64,000 nucleotides of DNA from Lentzea xinjiangensis. GTDB taxonomy: Bacteria > Actinomycetota > Actinomycetes > Mycobacteriales > Pseudonocardiaceae. The number at the start of each line of letters is the position of its first letter. Positions within the stretch are counted from its first letter, which is position 1. The stretch covers positions 310,001 to 374,000 of the forward strand of contig NZ_FOFR01000001.1 of assembly GCF_900110955.1 (NCBI RefSeq). The letters run 5' to 3'. The notes under the pieces were generated by a model that did not search any database, was not told the origin of the DNA, and was given only the letters and a program-made list of their open reading frames with translations. The translations under genes were made by a program, and so were the position numbers. This document shows positions 1 to 8,407 of the stretch, piece by piece.

Positions 1-268
1 CAGGAGTGTCCGGTGACCGGACGTCCTAGTTGGAGGACAAAAGGTCGAACCTCCGACTGTTGTCGCTGATCAGACCGTTGACTCGTGTGTTACGAAGTGG
101 GACGGGTCTCACCAACTCGGGTGAGGCCGTGTCAGGATGTGGTCGTAAGCCACCGTCACCGTCGACGGCTGCCTCCGGCCCCACAGGGTTGGCGGCGACC
201 GCCGACGTCGCCGCACGAGGTCGTCACGAGCGATCAGGCGGTCGGAGAAGACAGAGGAGTGAAGGCGC
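1..268. promoter_or_regulatory. Intergenic region upstream of bkdA with two inverted repeats
   Basis: No convincing gene is seen here. Positions 8-22 form a perfect inverted repeat, GTCCGGT-G-ACCGGAC. Positions 108-125 form CTCACC-N6-GGTGAG. A TTGACT hexamer at 78-83 could be a -35 box, but I see no clean -10 at normal spacing. Lrp/AsnC-type regulators often control bkd operons in actinobacteria, so either repeat could be an operator; that is inference. Confidence 0.4.
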
Positions 269-1465
269 ATGTCGTCCCCTGAGCAATGGACGCACCCTGA
301 GCCGGACGCAGCGCCGGCCGCCACTGCCGCGAAACCGACAGCGGAACAGGTGATCGCGGGCTTGCGAGCGACCGACGAGGGCGGCGCCGACCTGGTGCAG
401 CTCCTCACTCCCGAGGGCGAGCGGGTCCAGCACCCCGACTTCGACATCGACATCACGGCGGAGGAGCTGCGCGGCCTGTACCGCGACATGGTCCTGATCC
501 GCCGCGTCGACCGCGAGGCGAACGCGTTGCAGCGCAAGGGCCAGCTCGGCATCTGGGTGCCGCTGCTCGGCCAGGAGGCCGCGCAGATCGGCGCCGGCCG
601 CGCGATGCGGCAGACGGACATGGCGTTCCCCAGCTACCGCGAGCACGGCATCGCGTGGACGCGCGGGATCAACCCGACGGAGCTGCTCGGCATCTTCCGC
701 GGCACCGACCAGGGCACGTGGGACCCGGTCGAGAAGCGCTTCCACCCCTACACGATCGTCATCGGCAACCAGGTCCTCAACGCGGCCGGGTACGCGATGG
801 GCCAGAAGTTCGACGGCAAGGTCGGCGACGACGAGGGAGAAGCCACCATGTGCTTCTTCGGCGACGGCGCGACCAGCCAGGGCGACGTGCACGAGGGCTT
901 CGTGTGGGCGGCGGTCTACGACGCGCCGCTCGTCTTCTTCTGCCAGAACAACCAGTGGGCGATCTCCGAGCCGACCGAGCGCCAGTCGCGCCTGCCGCTG
1001 TACCAGCGCGCCCGCGGCTACGGCTTCCCCGGCATCCGCGTCGACGGCAACGACGTCCTCGCGACGCTGGCCGTGACGAAGTGGGCGCTCGACGAGTGCC
1101 GCCACGGCAACGGCCCGATCCTGATCGAGGCGTTCACCTACCGGATGGACGCGCACACCACCTCCGACGACCCGACGCGCTACCGGCTGTCGGACGAGCT
1201 GGAGATGTGGAAGCTCAAGGACCCGATCGAGCGCGTGAAGGTCTACCTGGTGCGCCAGCAGTGGGCCGACAGCGCGTTCTTCGAGAGCGTCGAGGCCGAC
1301 GCCGACGAGCTGGGCGAGGAGCTGCGCGAGTTCTGCACGAACATGCCGGACCCGCCCGCGGAGCGGATCTTCAGCAACGTGTACGCGGAGGGCAACCCCA
1401 ACCTCGACGCTCAGCGCGACGAGTTCCTCGACTACGTCTCGGGTTTTGCTGGAGGTGAGCACTGA
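269..1465 (+). CDS. bkdA: 2-oxoacid dehydrogenase E1 component, alpha subunit
   Basis: This is the thiamine-diphosphate-binding alpha subunit of a pyruvate or branched-chain 2-oxoacid dehydrogenase, which with E1 beta decarboxylates the substrate and passes the acyl group to E2 lipoate. The 398-residue protein has the ThDP signature GDGATSQGD followed about 30 residues later by the closing asparagines in FFCQNNQWAIS. The block HTTSDDPTRYR is typical of the actinobacterial Bkd/Pdh alpha family. ATG 269 is preceded by GAGGAG about 9 nt upstream. It overlaps the next start by one base (TGATG), so the subunits are translationally coupled. Substrate cannot be told from sequence; automated pipelines often label this family pdhA. 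Confidence 0.93.
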   Translation: MSSPEQWTHPEPDAAPAATAAKPTAEQVIAGLRATDEGGADLVQLLTPEGERVQHPDFDIDITAEELRGLYRDMVLIRRVDREANALQRKGQLGIWVPLLGQEAAQIGAGRAMRQTDMAFPSYREHGIAWTRGINPTELLGIFRGTDQGTWDPVEKRFHPYTIVIGNQVLNAAGYAMGQKFDGKVGDDEGEATMCFFGDGATSQGDVHEGFVWAAVYDAPLVFFCQNNQWAISEPTERQSRLPLYQRARGYGFPGIRVDGNDVLATLAVTKWALDECRHGNGPILIEAFTYRMDAHTTSDDPTRYRLSDELEMWKLKDPIERVKVYLVRQQWADSAFFESVEADADELGEELREFCTNMPDPPAERIFSNVYAEGNPNLDAQRDEFLDYVSGFAGGEH

Positions 1466-2490
1466 TGGCTGCTCCGACGATGGACCGCTCCACCGCCGCC
1501 GCCCCGGCGACCCCGGTGCAGACGCTCACGATCTCGAAGGCGCTCAACATGGGCCTGCGGGCGGCCATGGAGGCCAACCCCAAGGTCATCATGATGGGTG
1601 AGGACATCGGCAAGCTCGGTGGCGTCTTCCGCATCACCGACGGCCTGCAGAAGGACTTCGGTGAGCAGCGCGTGCTCGACACGCCGCTCGCGGAGTCCGG
1701 CATCATCGGCACCGCCGTCGGCCTCGCGATCCGCGGCTACCGCCCGGTCTGCGAGATCCAGTTCGACGGCTTCATCTTCCCCGGCTTCGACCAGATCGTG
1801 TCGCAGGTCGCGAAGCTGCACTACCGCACGCAGGGCAAGATCAAGATGCCCATCGTGATCCGCGTGCCGTTCGGCGGCGGCATCGGCGCCGTCGAGCACC
1901 ACTCGGAGTCGCCGGAGTCGTACTTCGCGCACACCGCCGGCCTCAAGGTCGTCTCGTGCTCGAACCCGGCCGACGCCTACTGGATGATCCAGCAGGCCAT
2001 CGACTGCGACGACCCGGTGCTGTTCTTCGAGCCCAAGCGCCGCTACTACGAAAAGGGCGAGGTCGACACCACGGCCACGCCCGGCCCGCTGTTCGAGTCG
2101 CGCGTGCTGCGGCAGGGCACGGACGCCACGCTGGTCGCCTACGGCCCGATGGTCAGGACGTCGTTGGACGCCGCCAACGCGGCCGCGGAGGACGGCACCT
2201 CGCTGGAGGTCATCGACCTGCGCACGCTGTCGCCGCTGGACCTGGCGCCGGTGTACGAGTCGGTGCGCCGCACCGGCCGGCTGGTCGTCGTGTCCGAGGC
2301 GCCGTCCGAGTCCTCGATCGCCAGCGAGATTGCAGCCAAGGTCCAGCAGGAGTGCTTCTACTCGCTGCAGGCACCGGTGCTGCGGGTGACCGGTTTCGAC
2401 ACCCCGTACCCGCCGTCGAAGCTCGAGGAGGAGTTCCTCCCCGACCTCGACCGGGTGCTGCACGCCGTCGACCGCTCTCTCGCCTGGTAA
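1465..2490 (+). CDS. bkdB: 2-oxoacid dehydrogenase E1 component, beta subunit
   Basis: This is the partner of E1 alpha, completing the alpha2beta2 thiamine-dependent decarboxylase of the cytoplasmic 2-oxoacid dehydrogenase complex. The 341 residues show the transketolase-like pyrimidine-binding domain (MMGEDIGKLGGVFRIT, then DTPLAESGIIG) and a C-terminal transketolase domain (TLVAYGPMV, VIDLRTLSPLD, VVVSEAPSE). Length is normal for the family. A strong GGAGG lies 9 nt before the ATG, inside the end of the alpha gene. E2 follows after a 14-nt gap, so the three genes form one operon. No E3 (lipoamide dehydrogenase) gene is present in the window; E3 is often shared and encoded elsewhere. Confidence 0.94.
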   Translation: MAAPTMDRSTAAAPATPVQTLTISKALNMGLRAAMEANPKVIMMGEDIGKLGGVFRITDGLQKDFGEQRVLDTPLAESGIIGTAVGLAIRGYRPVCEIQFDGFIFPGFDQIVSQVAKLHYRTQGKIKMPIVIRVPFGGGIGAVEHHSESPESYFAHTAGLKVVSCSNPADAYWMIQQAIDCDDPVLFFEPKRRYYEKGEVDTTATPGPLFESRVLRQGTDATLVAYGPMVRTSLDAANAAAEDGTSLEVIDLRTLSPLDLAPVYESVRRTGRLVVVSEAPSESSIASEIAAKVQQECFYSLQAPVLRVTGFDTPYPPSKLEEEFLPDLDRVLHAVDRSLAW

Positions 2491-2504
2491 GGGGACCACC
2501 GGAA

Positions 2505-3905
2505 ATGCCGCAGTACAAGCAGTTCCCCCTGCCCGACACGGCTGAGGGGCTGACCGAGGCCGAGATCCTCACCTGGCACGTGAAGCCGGGTGACACCGTC
2601 ACGGTCAACCAGATCATCGTCGAGATCGAGACGGCCAAGGCCGCCGTCGAGCTGCCGTGCCCGTGGGCCGGTGTCGTGACGGAGCTGCTGGCCGAGCCAG
2701 GCCAGACCGTCGAGGTCGGCGTCCCGATCATCACGATCGACACCGACCCCGGTGGCGCCGCCGCACCCACCGCCCCCGCTCCGGCCGCCGCCGAGGCGAA
2801 CGGCACCTCGTCCGGCAAGATCGGCGAGGAGATGCCGGGCGGGCGCATCGCGACGCTCGTCGGCTACGGCCCGAAGTCCGGTGCGGCCAAGCGCCGCGCG
2901 CGCAAGGACGCCCCGGCCGCCGCCAAGGCAGCCGCGGCCGCGATCACGCCGGCGGCGCCGGTCGTGGCGGCTCCCGCGCCGGTCGCTCCGCCCGTCGCGG
3001 CTCCGGCACCGGCACCGGCTTCGGCTTCGGCGCCCGGCGGGTACGTGCCGCTGGCCAAGCCGCCGGTGCGCAAGCTGGCCAAGGACCTCGGCGTCGACCT
3101 GCACGCGCTCACGGGCTCCGGCCCCGGCGGTGTGATCACCCGCGAGGACGTCGAAAGCGCCGTGGCGGCACCGGTTCCCGCCGCTCCGTCCGTTGTGGAC
3201 AGTGGCTCGCGCGAGCGCCGGGTGCCGATCAAGGGCGTCCGCAAGGCGACCGCGCAGGCGATGGTGGACAGCGCGTTCACCGCGCCGCACGTCACCGAGT
3301 TCCTGACGGTGGACGTGACCCCGATGATGGAGCTGCGCGCGCGCCTGAAGAACGCGCCGGAGTTCCGCGGCGTGAAGCTGACCCCGCTGGCGTTCTGCGC
3401 CAAGGCCGTCGTCCTCGCGGCGAGGCGCACTCCCGACGTCAACGCGACGTGGGACAGCGCCACCAACGAGATCGTCTACAAGGACTACGTCCACCTGGGC
3501 ATCGCGGCCGCCACGCCGCGCGGCCTGGTGGTCCCGAAGGTCCGCGACGCCGACCGCATGTCGCTGAAGGAACTGGCGATCGCGCTCGACGAGCTCGCCA
3601 CCGTCGCCCGTGACGGCAAGACCGCCCCGGCCGACATGATGAACGGCACCATCACGATCACCAACGTCGGCGTCTTCGGCGTCGACACCGGCACGCCGAT
3701 CCTCAACCCCGGCGAGTCCGCGATCCTCGCCCTGGGCGCGATCCGCGACATGCCGTGGGTGGTCGACGGCGAGATCAAGATCCGCAAGGTCTGCCAGCTC
3801 GCGCTCTCGTTCGACCACCGCGTGGTCGACGGGCAGCAGGGCTCGCAGTTCCTCGCCGACGTCGGCGCGCTGCTGGCCGACCCCGGCATCGCGATGACCT
3901 ACTGA
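2505..3905 (+). CDS. bkdC: Dihydrolipoamide acyltransferase E2 component
   Basis: This is the E2 core of the complex, which transfers acyl groups from lipoyl-lysine to CoA. The 466 residues contain one N-terminal lipoyl domain with the lipoylation site ETAKA (Lys about 45). A long Ala/Pro-rich linker follows, then a peripheral-subunit-binding domain around residues 185-220 (PPVRKLAKDLGVDL, GSGPGGVITREDV). The catalytic domain ends in the active-site motif SFDHRVVDGQQG. The frame is open far upstream, but ATG 2505, 14 nt after the E1 beta stop and preceded by AAGGGGA, starts the lipoyl domain correctly. A single lipoyl domain is usual for actinobacterial Bkd E2. The operon ends at the hairpin at 3919-3950. 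Confidence 0.94.
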   Translation: MPQYKQFPLPDTAEGLTEAEILTWHVKPGDTVTVNQIIVEIETAKAAVELPCPWAGVVTELLAEPGQTVEVGVPIITIDTDPGGAAAPTAPAPAAAEANGTSSGKIGEEMPGGRIATLVGYGPKSGAAKRRARKDAPAAAKAAAAAITPAAPVVAAPAPVAPPVAAPAPAPASASAPGGYVPLAKPPVRKLAKDLGVDLHALTGSGPGGVITREDVESAVAAPVPAAPSVVDSGSRERRVPIKGVRKATAQAMVDSAFTAPHVTEFLTVDVTPMMELRARLKNAPEFRGVKLTPLAFCAKAVVLAARRTPDVNATWDSATNEIVYKDYVHLGIAAATPRGLVVPKVRDADRMSLKELAIALDELATVARDGKTAPADMMNGTITITNVGVFGVDTGTPILNPGESAILALGAIRDMPWVVDGEIKIRKVCQLALSFDHRVVDGQQGSQFLADVGALLADPGIAMTY

Positions 3906-3907
3906 GG

Positions 3908-4288
3908 TTAGTCCGAGCGAAGGCCCCCGCACTCCGGTGTGGGGGCCTTCTCGCTGTTTCTGCTGATGGTTGCTAGAGGCACCAGCGTGCAGCCTCGAAG
4001 TTCGCGGATGAGTGCCGAGGCGACCACCCACCGGATGTCCGGGTCGTCGTAGGCCAAGTTCACGTCGTCCACCGCGACAGCTCCGGACGCGCCCTTCCGG
4101 TACAGCGCTCCGCGGACACCTGCCAGCTCGAACTGGCGAACACGGACAGCCGCGGCTCCCCGTCTGAGCGCAGGGCACAACCGCAGGGAGAGGGCGACGC
4201 ATGGCACGCAGACGGGTGGCTCGGTGCAGGCCATGCCCTCCGGCCATCCTTCCCAATCGTCCCGGTGGTCACGCAGCAGCCAGAGCAC
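3908..4288 (-). pseudogene. 5'-truncated remnant of a cysteine-rich actinobacterial protein
   Basis: Read on the minus strand, this frame closely matches residues about 90-200 of the intact protein at 38506-39123: VLWLLRDHRDDW against VLFLLRDFRDDW, PVCVPCVALSLRLCPALRRG against PVCLRCVALSLRLCPALRRG, and RWVVASALIRELRGC against RWVLASALIRELRNC. Homology stops abruptly at about 4285-4288, so the first 90 or so residues, including the first CxxC pair, are gone. At the other end the frame runs through the bkd terminator hairpin, so the original stop also appears lost. Directly upstream lies a truncated flavoprotein on the opposite strand. I read this as a gene remnant, not a working gene. Confidence 0.7.
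3919..3950. terminator. Hairpin terminator of the bkd operon
   Basis: A 14-bp stem (GAAGGCCCCCGCAC against GTGTGGGGGCCTTC, one G-T pair) with a TCCG loop begins 13 nt after the E2 stop. There is no T-run, as is common in high-GC actinobacteria. Confidence 0.75.
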
Positions 4289-4595
4289 GATCAACAAGTG
4301 GGCGGCAGGCATTGCCGACACCTACGTGCTCACACAGCTTGCCGAGCTGACGGGGCTGGGCATCCCGATTGCCGTGCTGCCGTTCGTGAACACCGCGCTC
4401 GCCAACAACCGCCCGTTCCGGCGCAGCGTCGAGGAGCTGCGCGAGTCGGGTGTGACCGTGCTGTTCGGCGAGGGTGGGTTCGTGCCGCATCCGCCTCGAA
4501 CTGGCGGGCAGGTCATGGAGTCGTATCCGTGGACTGCGGCACTTTCGGCTGTAGGCAGTTCAAGCCTTTTCGCTGGTCAGTGCCCAATCGCTTAA
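4287..4595 (+). pseudogene. 3' remnant of an actinobacterial flavoprotein (PPCDC-like fold)
   Basis: From about 4287 the plus frame reads STINKWAAGIADT, then GLGIPIAVLPFVN, FRRSVEELRESGVTVLFGE and YPWTAALSAV. This matches the C-terminal half of flavoproteins related to phosphopantothenoylcysteine decarboxylase that are common beside XRE regulators in actinobacteria (family recognition from memory). The N-terminal half, with most of the FMN-binding region, is missing. The first recognisable residue lies at the same point where the opposite-strand fragment loses its homology. No ribosome binding site or plausible start precedes it. Low-complexity codons follow the homology to the stop at 4595. 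Confidence 0.6.
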
Positions 4596-4638
4596 TCCGG
4601 TTTGACTCTCCAGCGGCTGGAGACTGCACAGTTTCCCC

Positions 4639-5559
4639 GTGACGCGCTACCAGATCGGTGAGCTGGCCAGGATGACCGGCCTCGCCGTCCGCACCATCAG
4701 GTTCTACTCCGACTCGGGTCTCGTCCCGCCCACGGACAGGACCGCCGGTGGCTACCGCACCTACGACGCCGAGGCGCTCGCCAGGCTGAAGCTCGTCCGC
4801 ACCCTCCGGGACCTGGGGGTGGACCTGCCGACCGCCGGACGCGTGCTCGCGCGTGAGGTGTCGGTGACGGACGTGGCGCGAGCACACGCGGAAGCGATCG
4901 ACGCGCAGATGAAGACGTTGCGGCTGCGCCGCGCCGTTCTGCGCGCCGTCGCCAAAGGAGGGGAGATGGAACTGATGAACGAGTTGGCACGCATGTCGGA
5001 CGAGGAGCGCCAGCGCATCCTCGACGACTTCTTCGAGGAGGTGTTCGGCCCCTACGAGCTGGATCCGCAGTTCGAGCAGCACATGCGTTCCGTGCGCATC
5101 GAGCTGCCGGACGACCCGACGACCGAGCAGCTCGAGGCGTGGGTCGAGCTCGCGAAGCTCGTGCAGGACCCGGACTTCCGCGCGTCGATCAAGCGGATGT
5201 CGGCCCAGCACGAGGAACAGCGCCGCAACGGCGTGGACATGGGCCCGCGGTCCGACGACAACATGGAGGCGTTCAACTACGCCATCGCCCAGGCCCGCGA
5301 GGCCATCGACGCCGGCATCGCGCCGGAGCCCCCCGAGGCCCGCGAGGTCGTGGACCGGGTGAACGCCAGGTGGGCGGAGGCACTCGGCGTGCCGAACGAC
5401 GAGCACCTCGTCGAACGGCTGCGCTCGTACGCCGACTTCGCCGACCCGCGCGCAGAGCGCTACTGGGTGCTCATCGCGAAGATCAACGGCTGGCCCGGCG
5501 TGCCGGACCACTCGGCTGAGCGCACCTGGCTGCGCGAGGCCGGGCAGCCGTTCGGCTAG
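4639..5559 (+). CDS. MerR family transcriptional regulator
   Basis: The 306-residue protein opens with a MerR winged-helix domain (YQIGELARMTGLAVRTIRFYSDSGL, here cut short: YQIGELARMTG, RTIRFYSD, GGYRTYD), followed by a helix that would dimerise and a roughly 200-residue alpha-helical effector region. No metal-binding cysteine cluster is visible, so a metal sensor is unlikely; the effector is unknown. The GTG at 4639 sits right at the start of the HTH and has no clear Shine-Dalgarno sequence. The gene stands alone, with the eroded gene scar upstream and a small unrelated gene downstream. Confidence 0.85.
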   Translation: MTRYQIGELARMTGLAVRTIRFYSDSGLVPPTDRTAGGYRTYDAEALARLKLVRTLRDLGVDLPTAGRVLAREVSVTDVARAHAEAIDAQMKTLRLRRAVLRAVAKGGEMELMNELARMSDEERQRILDDFFEEVFGPYELDPQFEQHMRSVRIELPDDPTTEQLEAWVELAKLVQDPDFRASIKRMSAQHEEQRRNGVDMGPRSDDNMEAFNYAIAQAREAIDAGIAPEPPEAREVVDRVNARWAEALGVPNDEHLVERLRSYADFADPRAERYWVLIAKINGWPGVPDHSAERTWLREAGQPFG

Positions 5560-5628
5560 ACCGCACCCCAGGCGCGGGAACAAGCTGGGCGCCCAGCTCG
5601 TTCCTGTGGCAACGGAGGGGGGAACGTG

Positions 5629-5955
5629 ATGTCTGCGTTGTTCGAGATTCTCGGGGGCGTTCTGGCGGAGGCCTTCGGTCCCAGCGGCGAGGACCACTCA
5701 CGCGGGGACGGCGACGTCTTCCTGGACGGCGAGTGGCACGAGGGCGAACTGTTCTTCGGCCCCAAGAAGATCATCTGGGACGAGCGGATCGTCTTCAGCG
5801 ACGACGAGGGCCGCGTCGAGCAGATCATCGACCAGGACCCGCCACACCCGGACTTCGTGGTGCTGCACTTCCGCCGCGCCCACGACACCGTGCTGCTCGC
5901 CGTGCACCGGCGCGAGCTCAAGCGCGTGAGCGCCGTCCTGACCCTGCCGCTCTAG
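5629..5955 (+). CDS. Small conserved hypothetical protein, 108 aa
   Basis: I do not recognise a family. The 108 residues are soluble and acidic in the N-terminal half, with a central GEWHEGELFFGPKKIIWDE segment and a C-terminal beta-rich stretch (VVLHFRR, TVLLAVHRRELK). No signal peptide or membrane segment is seen. A long GGAGGGGGG lies just upstream; it could serve ATG 5629 or the adjoining GTG 5626. The stop codon overlaps the stop of the convergent membrane-protein gene by 4 bp, leaving no room for a terminator between them. Confidence 0.65.
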   Translation: MSALFEILGGVLAEAFGPSGEDHSRGDGDVFLDGEWHEGELFFGPKKIIWDERIVFSDDEGRVEQIIDQDPPHPDFVVLHFRRAHDTVLLAVHRRELKRVSAVLTLPL

Positions 5956-6356
5956 TCCGGTTCCTCGTCGGGCCGCCGGATCGCGGCGTAGGCGAGCGTG
6001 CCTCCCGCGAACGCGAGAGCGAGTCCGACCCACCCGCGCTGGTTCGCGGCGAGGCCCGCGGCGTCGGAAGTGTCCGGGATACCGGTCAGCAGCGGAATCG
6101 CGAAGAGCAGAGCCCCGCCGAAGAACGCGACGAGCGCCACCGCTCCCATCCACGGCGGCCGGACCAACCCGCGGAAGCTGGACCCGCCCCCGACCATGAA
6201 CCGCACCACCAGCATGAGGGCGCCGGAGACCACCACCAGCACGACGTTCGCCGCCCGCGGCAGCATCGGGCTGCCCGCCACGAACCCGTACGCGATGACG
6301 ATGGCGTCGACGAGGACTACCAGAAGCGAGGCCCACTCCGGCCGCGACGGTCTCAT
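5952..6356 (-). CDS. Small integral membrane protein, 134 aa
   Basis: This is a hypothetical protein with four predicted transmembrane segments: about residues 10-30 (LLVVLVDAIVIAYGFVAG), 35-55 (ANVVLVVVSGALMLVVRF), 68-90 (MGAVALVAFFGGALLFAIP) and 107-125 (GWVGLALAFAGGTLAYAA). The short charged C-terminal tail ends RRPDEEPD. No conserved catalytic motif is visible and I do not recognise the family. It is convergent with, and overlaps by 4 bp, the gene at 5629-5955. Confidence 0.65.
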   Translation of the reverse strand: MRPSRPEWASLLVVLVDAIVIAYGFVAGSPMLPRAANVVLVVVSGALMLVVRFMVGGGSSFRGLVRPPWMGAVALVAFFGGALLFAIPLLTGIPDTSDAAGLAANQRGWVGLALAFAGGTLAYAAIRRPDEEPD

Positions 6357-6410
6357 GCGTCACGACAGTAGGACCAGCGACCTGTTCGCCGGGGCACAAC
6401 CGGCGAGATC

Positions 6411-6446
6411 GGTGGCCCGCCGGCTTCCCTGATCCGGCGGGCCACC
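6411..6446. terminator. Hairpin terminator after the acyl-CoA dehydrogenase gene
   Basis: A perfect 13-bp stem (GGTGGCCCGCCGG / CCGGCGGGCCACC) with a 10-nt loop lies just downstream, on the minus strand, of the stop at 6452. Confidence 0.75.
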
Positions 6447-6451
6447 TCACG

Positions 6452-7666
6452 TCACTTGATCTGCATCCCGGAAATGGCCCTGGACACGACCAACCGCTGA
6501 ATCTCGCTGGTCCCCTCGAAGATGGTGAAGATCTTCGAGTCCCGGTGCATCCGCTCCACCGGGTGCTCCCGCGTGTACCCGGCGCCGCCGAGGATGTGGA
6601 TGGCCCGCTCGGTGGCCCACACCGACACCTCGGACGCCTTGAGCTTCGACATCGAGCCCTCGCCGGCGGTGAACGGCACGTTGTTGCGCCCCATCCACGC
6701 CGCGCGCCACACCAGCAGACGGGCCGCGTCGATCTCCATCTTCATGTTCGCGAGGTCGAACGCGATCGACTGGTTCTCGATGATCTTCCGGCCGAACGCC
6801 TCGCGGTCCTTCGCGTAGTCCAGCGCGTACTCGTACGCGGCCCGTGCGACGCCTACGGCCATCGCGCCCACAGTCGGGCGCGTGGTCTCGAACGTCGCCA
6901 TGGCGGCCTGTCCGCCGGCACGTTGTCCCTCGCGCGCACGGGCCAGACGAGCCTCAACGCGCTCGCGGCCGCCCAGCACACAGCGGCCGGGCACGCGGAC
7001 GTCGTCGAAGAACACGTCGGCCGTGTGGGAGGCGCGCATGCCGTGCTTCTTGATCTTCCCCGGCGAGGAGACCCCCGGCGTGCCCGGCGGGATGATGAAA
7101 CCCGCCTGGCCGCGCGAGCCCAGGGAGGGGTCGATCACGGCGGTCACGACGTGCACGTTCGCGATGCCGCCGTTGGTGGCCCACGCCTTCTGGCCGTTGA
7201 TCACCCACTCGTCGGTCGCCTCGTCGTAGCGGGCGCGCGTGCGGTAGCCGGCCACGTCGGAACCCGCCTGGGGCTCGGAGGCGCAGAACGCGGCCAGCTT
7301 CGGGTCGGACTCGTCGCCGAAGCACTCCGGCACCCACTCGGCCAGCTGCTCGGGCTCGCCGGACGCGAAGATGCCCGCCACGGCGAGGCCGGTGCCCATC
7401 AGGGCCAGCGCGATCCCGGCGTCACCCCAGAACAGCTCCTCGGTGGCGATGGGCAACGACAGGCCGATCGGGTCGGCGAACCAGGTCGCGAGGGCCTCGA
7501 AGCCGTAGAGGCCGATCTTCGCCGCCTCCTGGATCACCGGCCACGGTGTCTCCTCGCGCTCGTCCCACTCCGAGGCCGCTGGCCTGATCACGTCGCGGGC
7601 GAAGCCGTGCACCCAGTCGCGCAGGTCGGTCTGGTCTTCGTTCAGCTCGAGCGAGAAGCCACCCAC
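6452..7666 (-). CDS. Acyl-CoA dehydrogenase
   Basis: This FAD enzyme catalyses the first, alpha-beta dehydrogenating step of acyl-CoA breakdown in the cytoplasm. The 404 residues include the N-terminal helical domain, the middle beta domain (FCASEPQAGSDVAGYRTRA, WVINGQKAWATNG, KHGMRASHTADVFFDDVRV) and the C-terminal FAD domain (DREAFGRKIIENQ, HILGGAGYTREHPVERMHRD). The catalytic base is the Glu of IFEGTSEIQRL. The GTG start at 7666 follows AGGAG by 8 nt. The SCP2-like gene ends 10 bp upstream, so the two are one operon, probably driven from the paired operators at 8326-8353. Chain-length preference cannot be read from the sequence. Confidence 0.93.
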   Translation of the reverse strand: MGGFSLELNEDQTDLRDWVHGFARDVIRPAASEWDEREETPWPVIQEAAKIGLYGFEALATWFADPIGLSLPIATEELFWGDAGIALALMGTGLAVAGIFASGEPEQLAEWVPECFGDESDPKLAAFCASEPQAGSDVAGYRTRARYDEATDEWVINGQKAWATNGGIANVHVVTAVIDPSLGSRGQAGFIIPPGTPGVSSPGKIKKHGMRASHTADVFFDDVRVPGRCVLGGRERVEARLARAREGQRAGGQAAMATFETTRPTVGAMAVGVARAAYEYALDYAKDREAFGRKIIENQSIAFDLANMKMEIDAARLLVWRAAWMGRNNVPFTAGEGSMSKLKASEVSVWATERAIHILGGAGYTREHPVERMHRDSKIFTIFEGTSEIQRLVVSRAISGMQIK

Positions 7667-7676
7667 AGAATTTCTC

Positions 7677-8306
7677 CTAGGCCTTCGGGATGTTGAACAG
7701 GCTCATGAAGCCGGCCGCGAAGCCCAGGTCGCCCTTCACCTTCAGCTTGCCCGTCATGAACAGCACGGGGGCGGAGGCGTTGCCGGTCGCGAGCTTCAGG
7801 AAGTCGGCGGGCAGGAGCGTCACGATGGCGCGGGCCTCGCGCGTCACGCCCTTGTTGATGGTGCACGTCGCGTCTTCGATGATGGCCTCGTAGACGTCTT
7901 CCAGCACGTGGAAGTGCACGACGGCGCGGGTGGCGCCGGCCCGGTCCGCGCGGAAGTGGGCCTCCATGCGGCGGAACACCTCGTCCAGCACGCGGACGCG
8001 CAGCGCGGGGTCGGCGACGACGCCCTCGATCTGGTCCTTCGAGGCGCGCGAGATGATGCGGGCGAAGTTGGTCGGGTCCATCTTCGCGAGGTCGAGGTCC
8101 GCGCCGCCGTCCGCGAGCCTGCCCAGCGCGTTCAGCAGGGCGGCGAAGTCGTCCTTGCCGAGCTTCTTCGGGTCGATGCCGCGGGCGATGACGTCGATGT
8201 CCGCGCCCTTCAGGGCGGGGTCGTCCGGCGAGATCTGCTCCAGCGCGCTGATCAGCTCGGCAGGGCTGAGCTTCGCGACGGCCTCGGTGCTGAGGTCGAG
8301 CGTCAT
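7677..8306 (-). CDS. SCP2 sterol-binding domain protein
   Basis: The protein has 209 residues. The C-terminal half (about residues 100-209) looks like an SCP2 lipid-binding fold (AVVHFHVLEDVYEAIIEDATCTINKG, here split: AVVHFHVLED, ATCTINKG; then ADFLKLATGNASAPVLFMTGKLKVKGDLG). The N-terminal half is helical with repeated short Asp/Leu motifs (ISPDDPALKGADIDVIARG). Such proteins bind hydrophobic acyl or sterol ligands and often accompany acyl-CoA dehydrogenases, as here, where one follows 10 bp downstream. ATG 8306 has GGAGG 7 nt upstream; the upstream in-frame GTG at 8312 lies too close to it. The promoter faces the divergent TetR gene across two TACT-N4-AGTA sites. Confidence 0.82.
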   Translation of the reverse strand: MTLDLSTEAVAKLSPAELISALEQISPDDPALKGADIDVIARGIDPKKLGKDDFAALLNALGRLADGGADLDLAKMDPTNFARIISRASKDQIEGVVADPALRVRVLDEVFRRMEAHFRADRAGATRAVVHFHVLEDVYEAIIEDATCTINKGVTREARAIVTLLPADFLKLATGNASAPVLFMTGKLKVKGDLGFAAGFMSLFNIPKA

Positions 8307-8325
8307 TGACACACCTCCAGGTACC

Positions 8326-8353
8326 TACTGGCGAGTAAGACTACTGATGAGTA
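8326..8353. promoter_or_regulatory. Tandem TACT-N4-AGTA operators between the SCP2 and TetR genes
   Basis: Two palindromes, TACT-GGCG-AGTA (8326-8337) and C-TACT-GATG-AGTA-G (8342-8353), lie with centres 16 bp apart in the 98-bp divergent region. The same motif recurs at 11039, 32770 and 43866. Binding by the adjacent TetR regulator is inferred. Confidence 0.7.
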
Positions 8354-8407
8354 GATAGGGCGGCAAGCCGATCCGATAATCTTGTCCTCTTCGACTGAGG
8401 GGTAGTG

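Noticed and set aside
224-1462. A 412-residue minus-strand frame opposite bkdA
   Set aside because: It is antisense to a gene with clear ThDP motifs and has shadow-frame composition.
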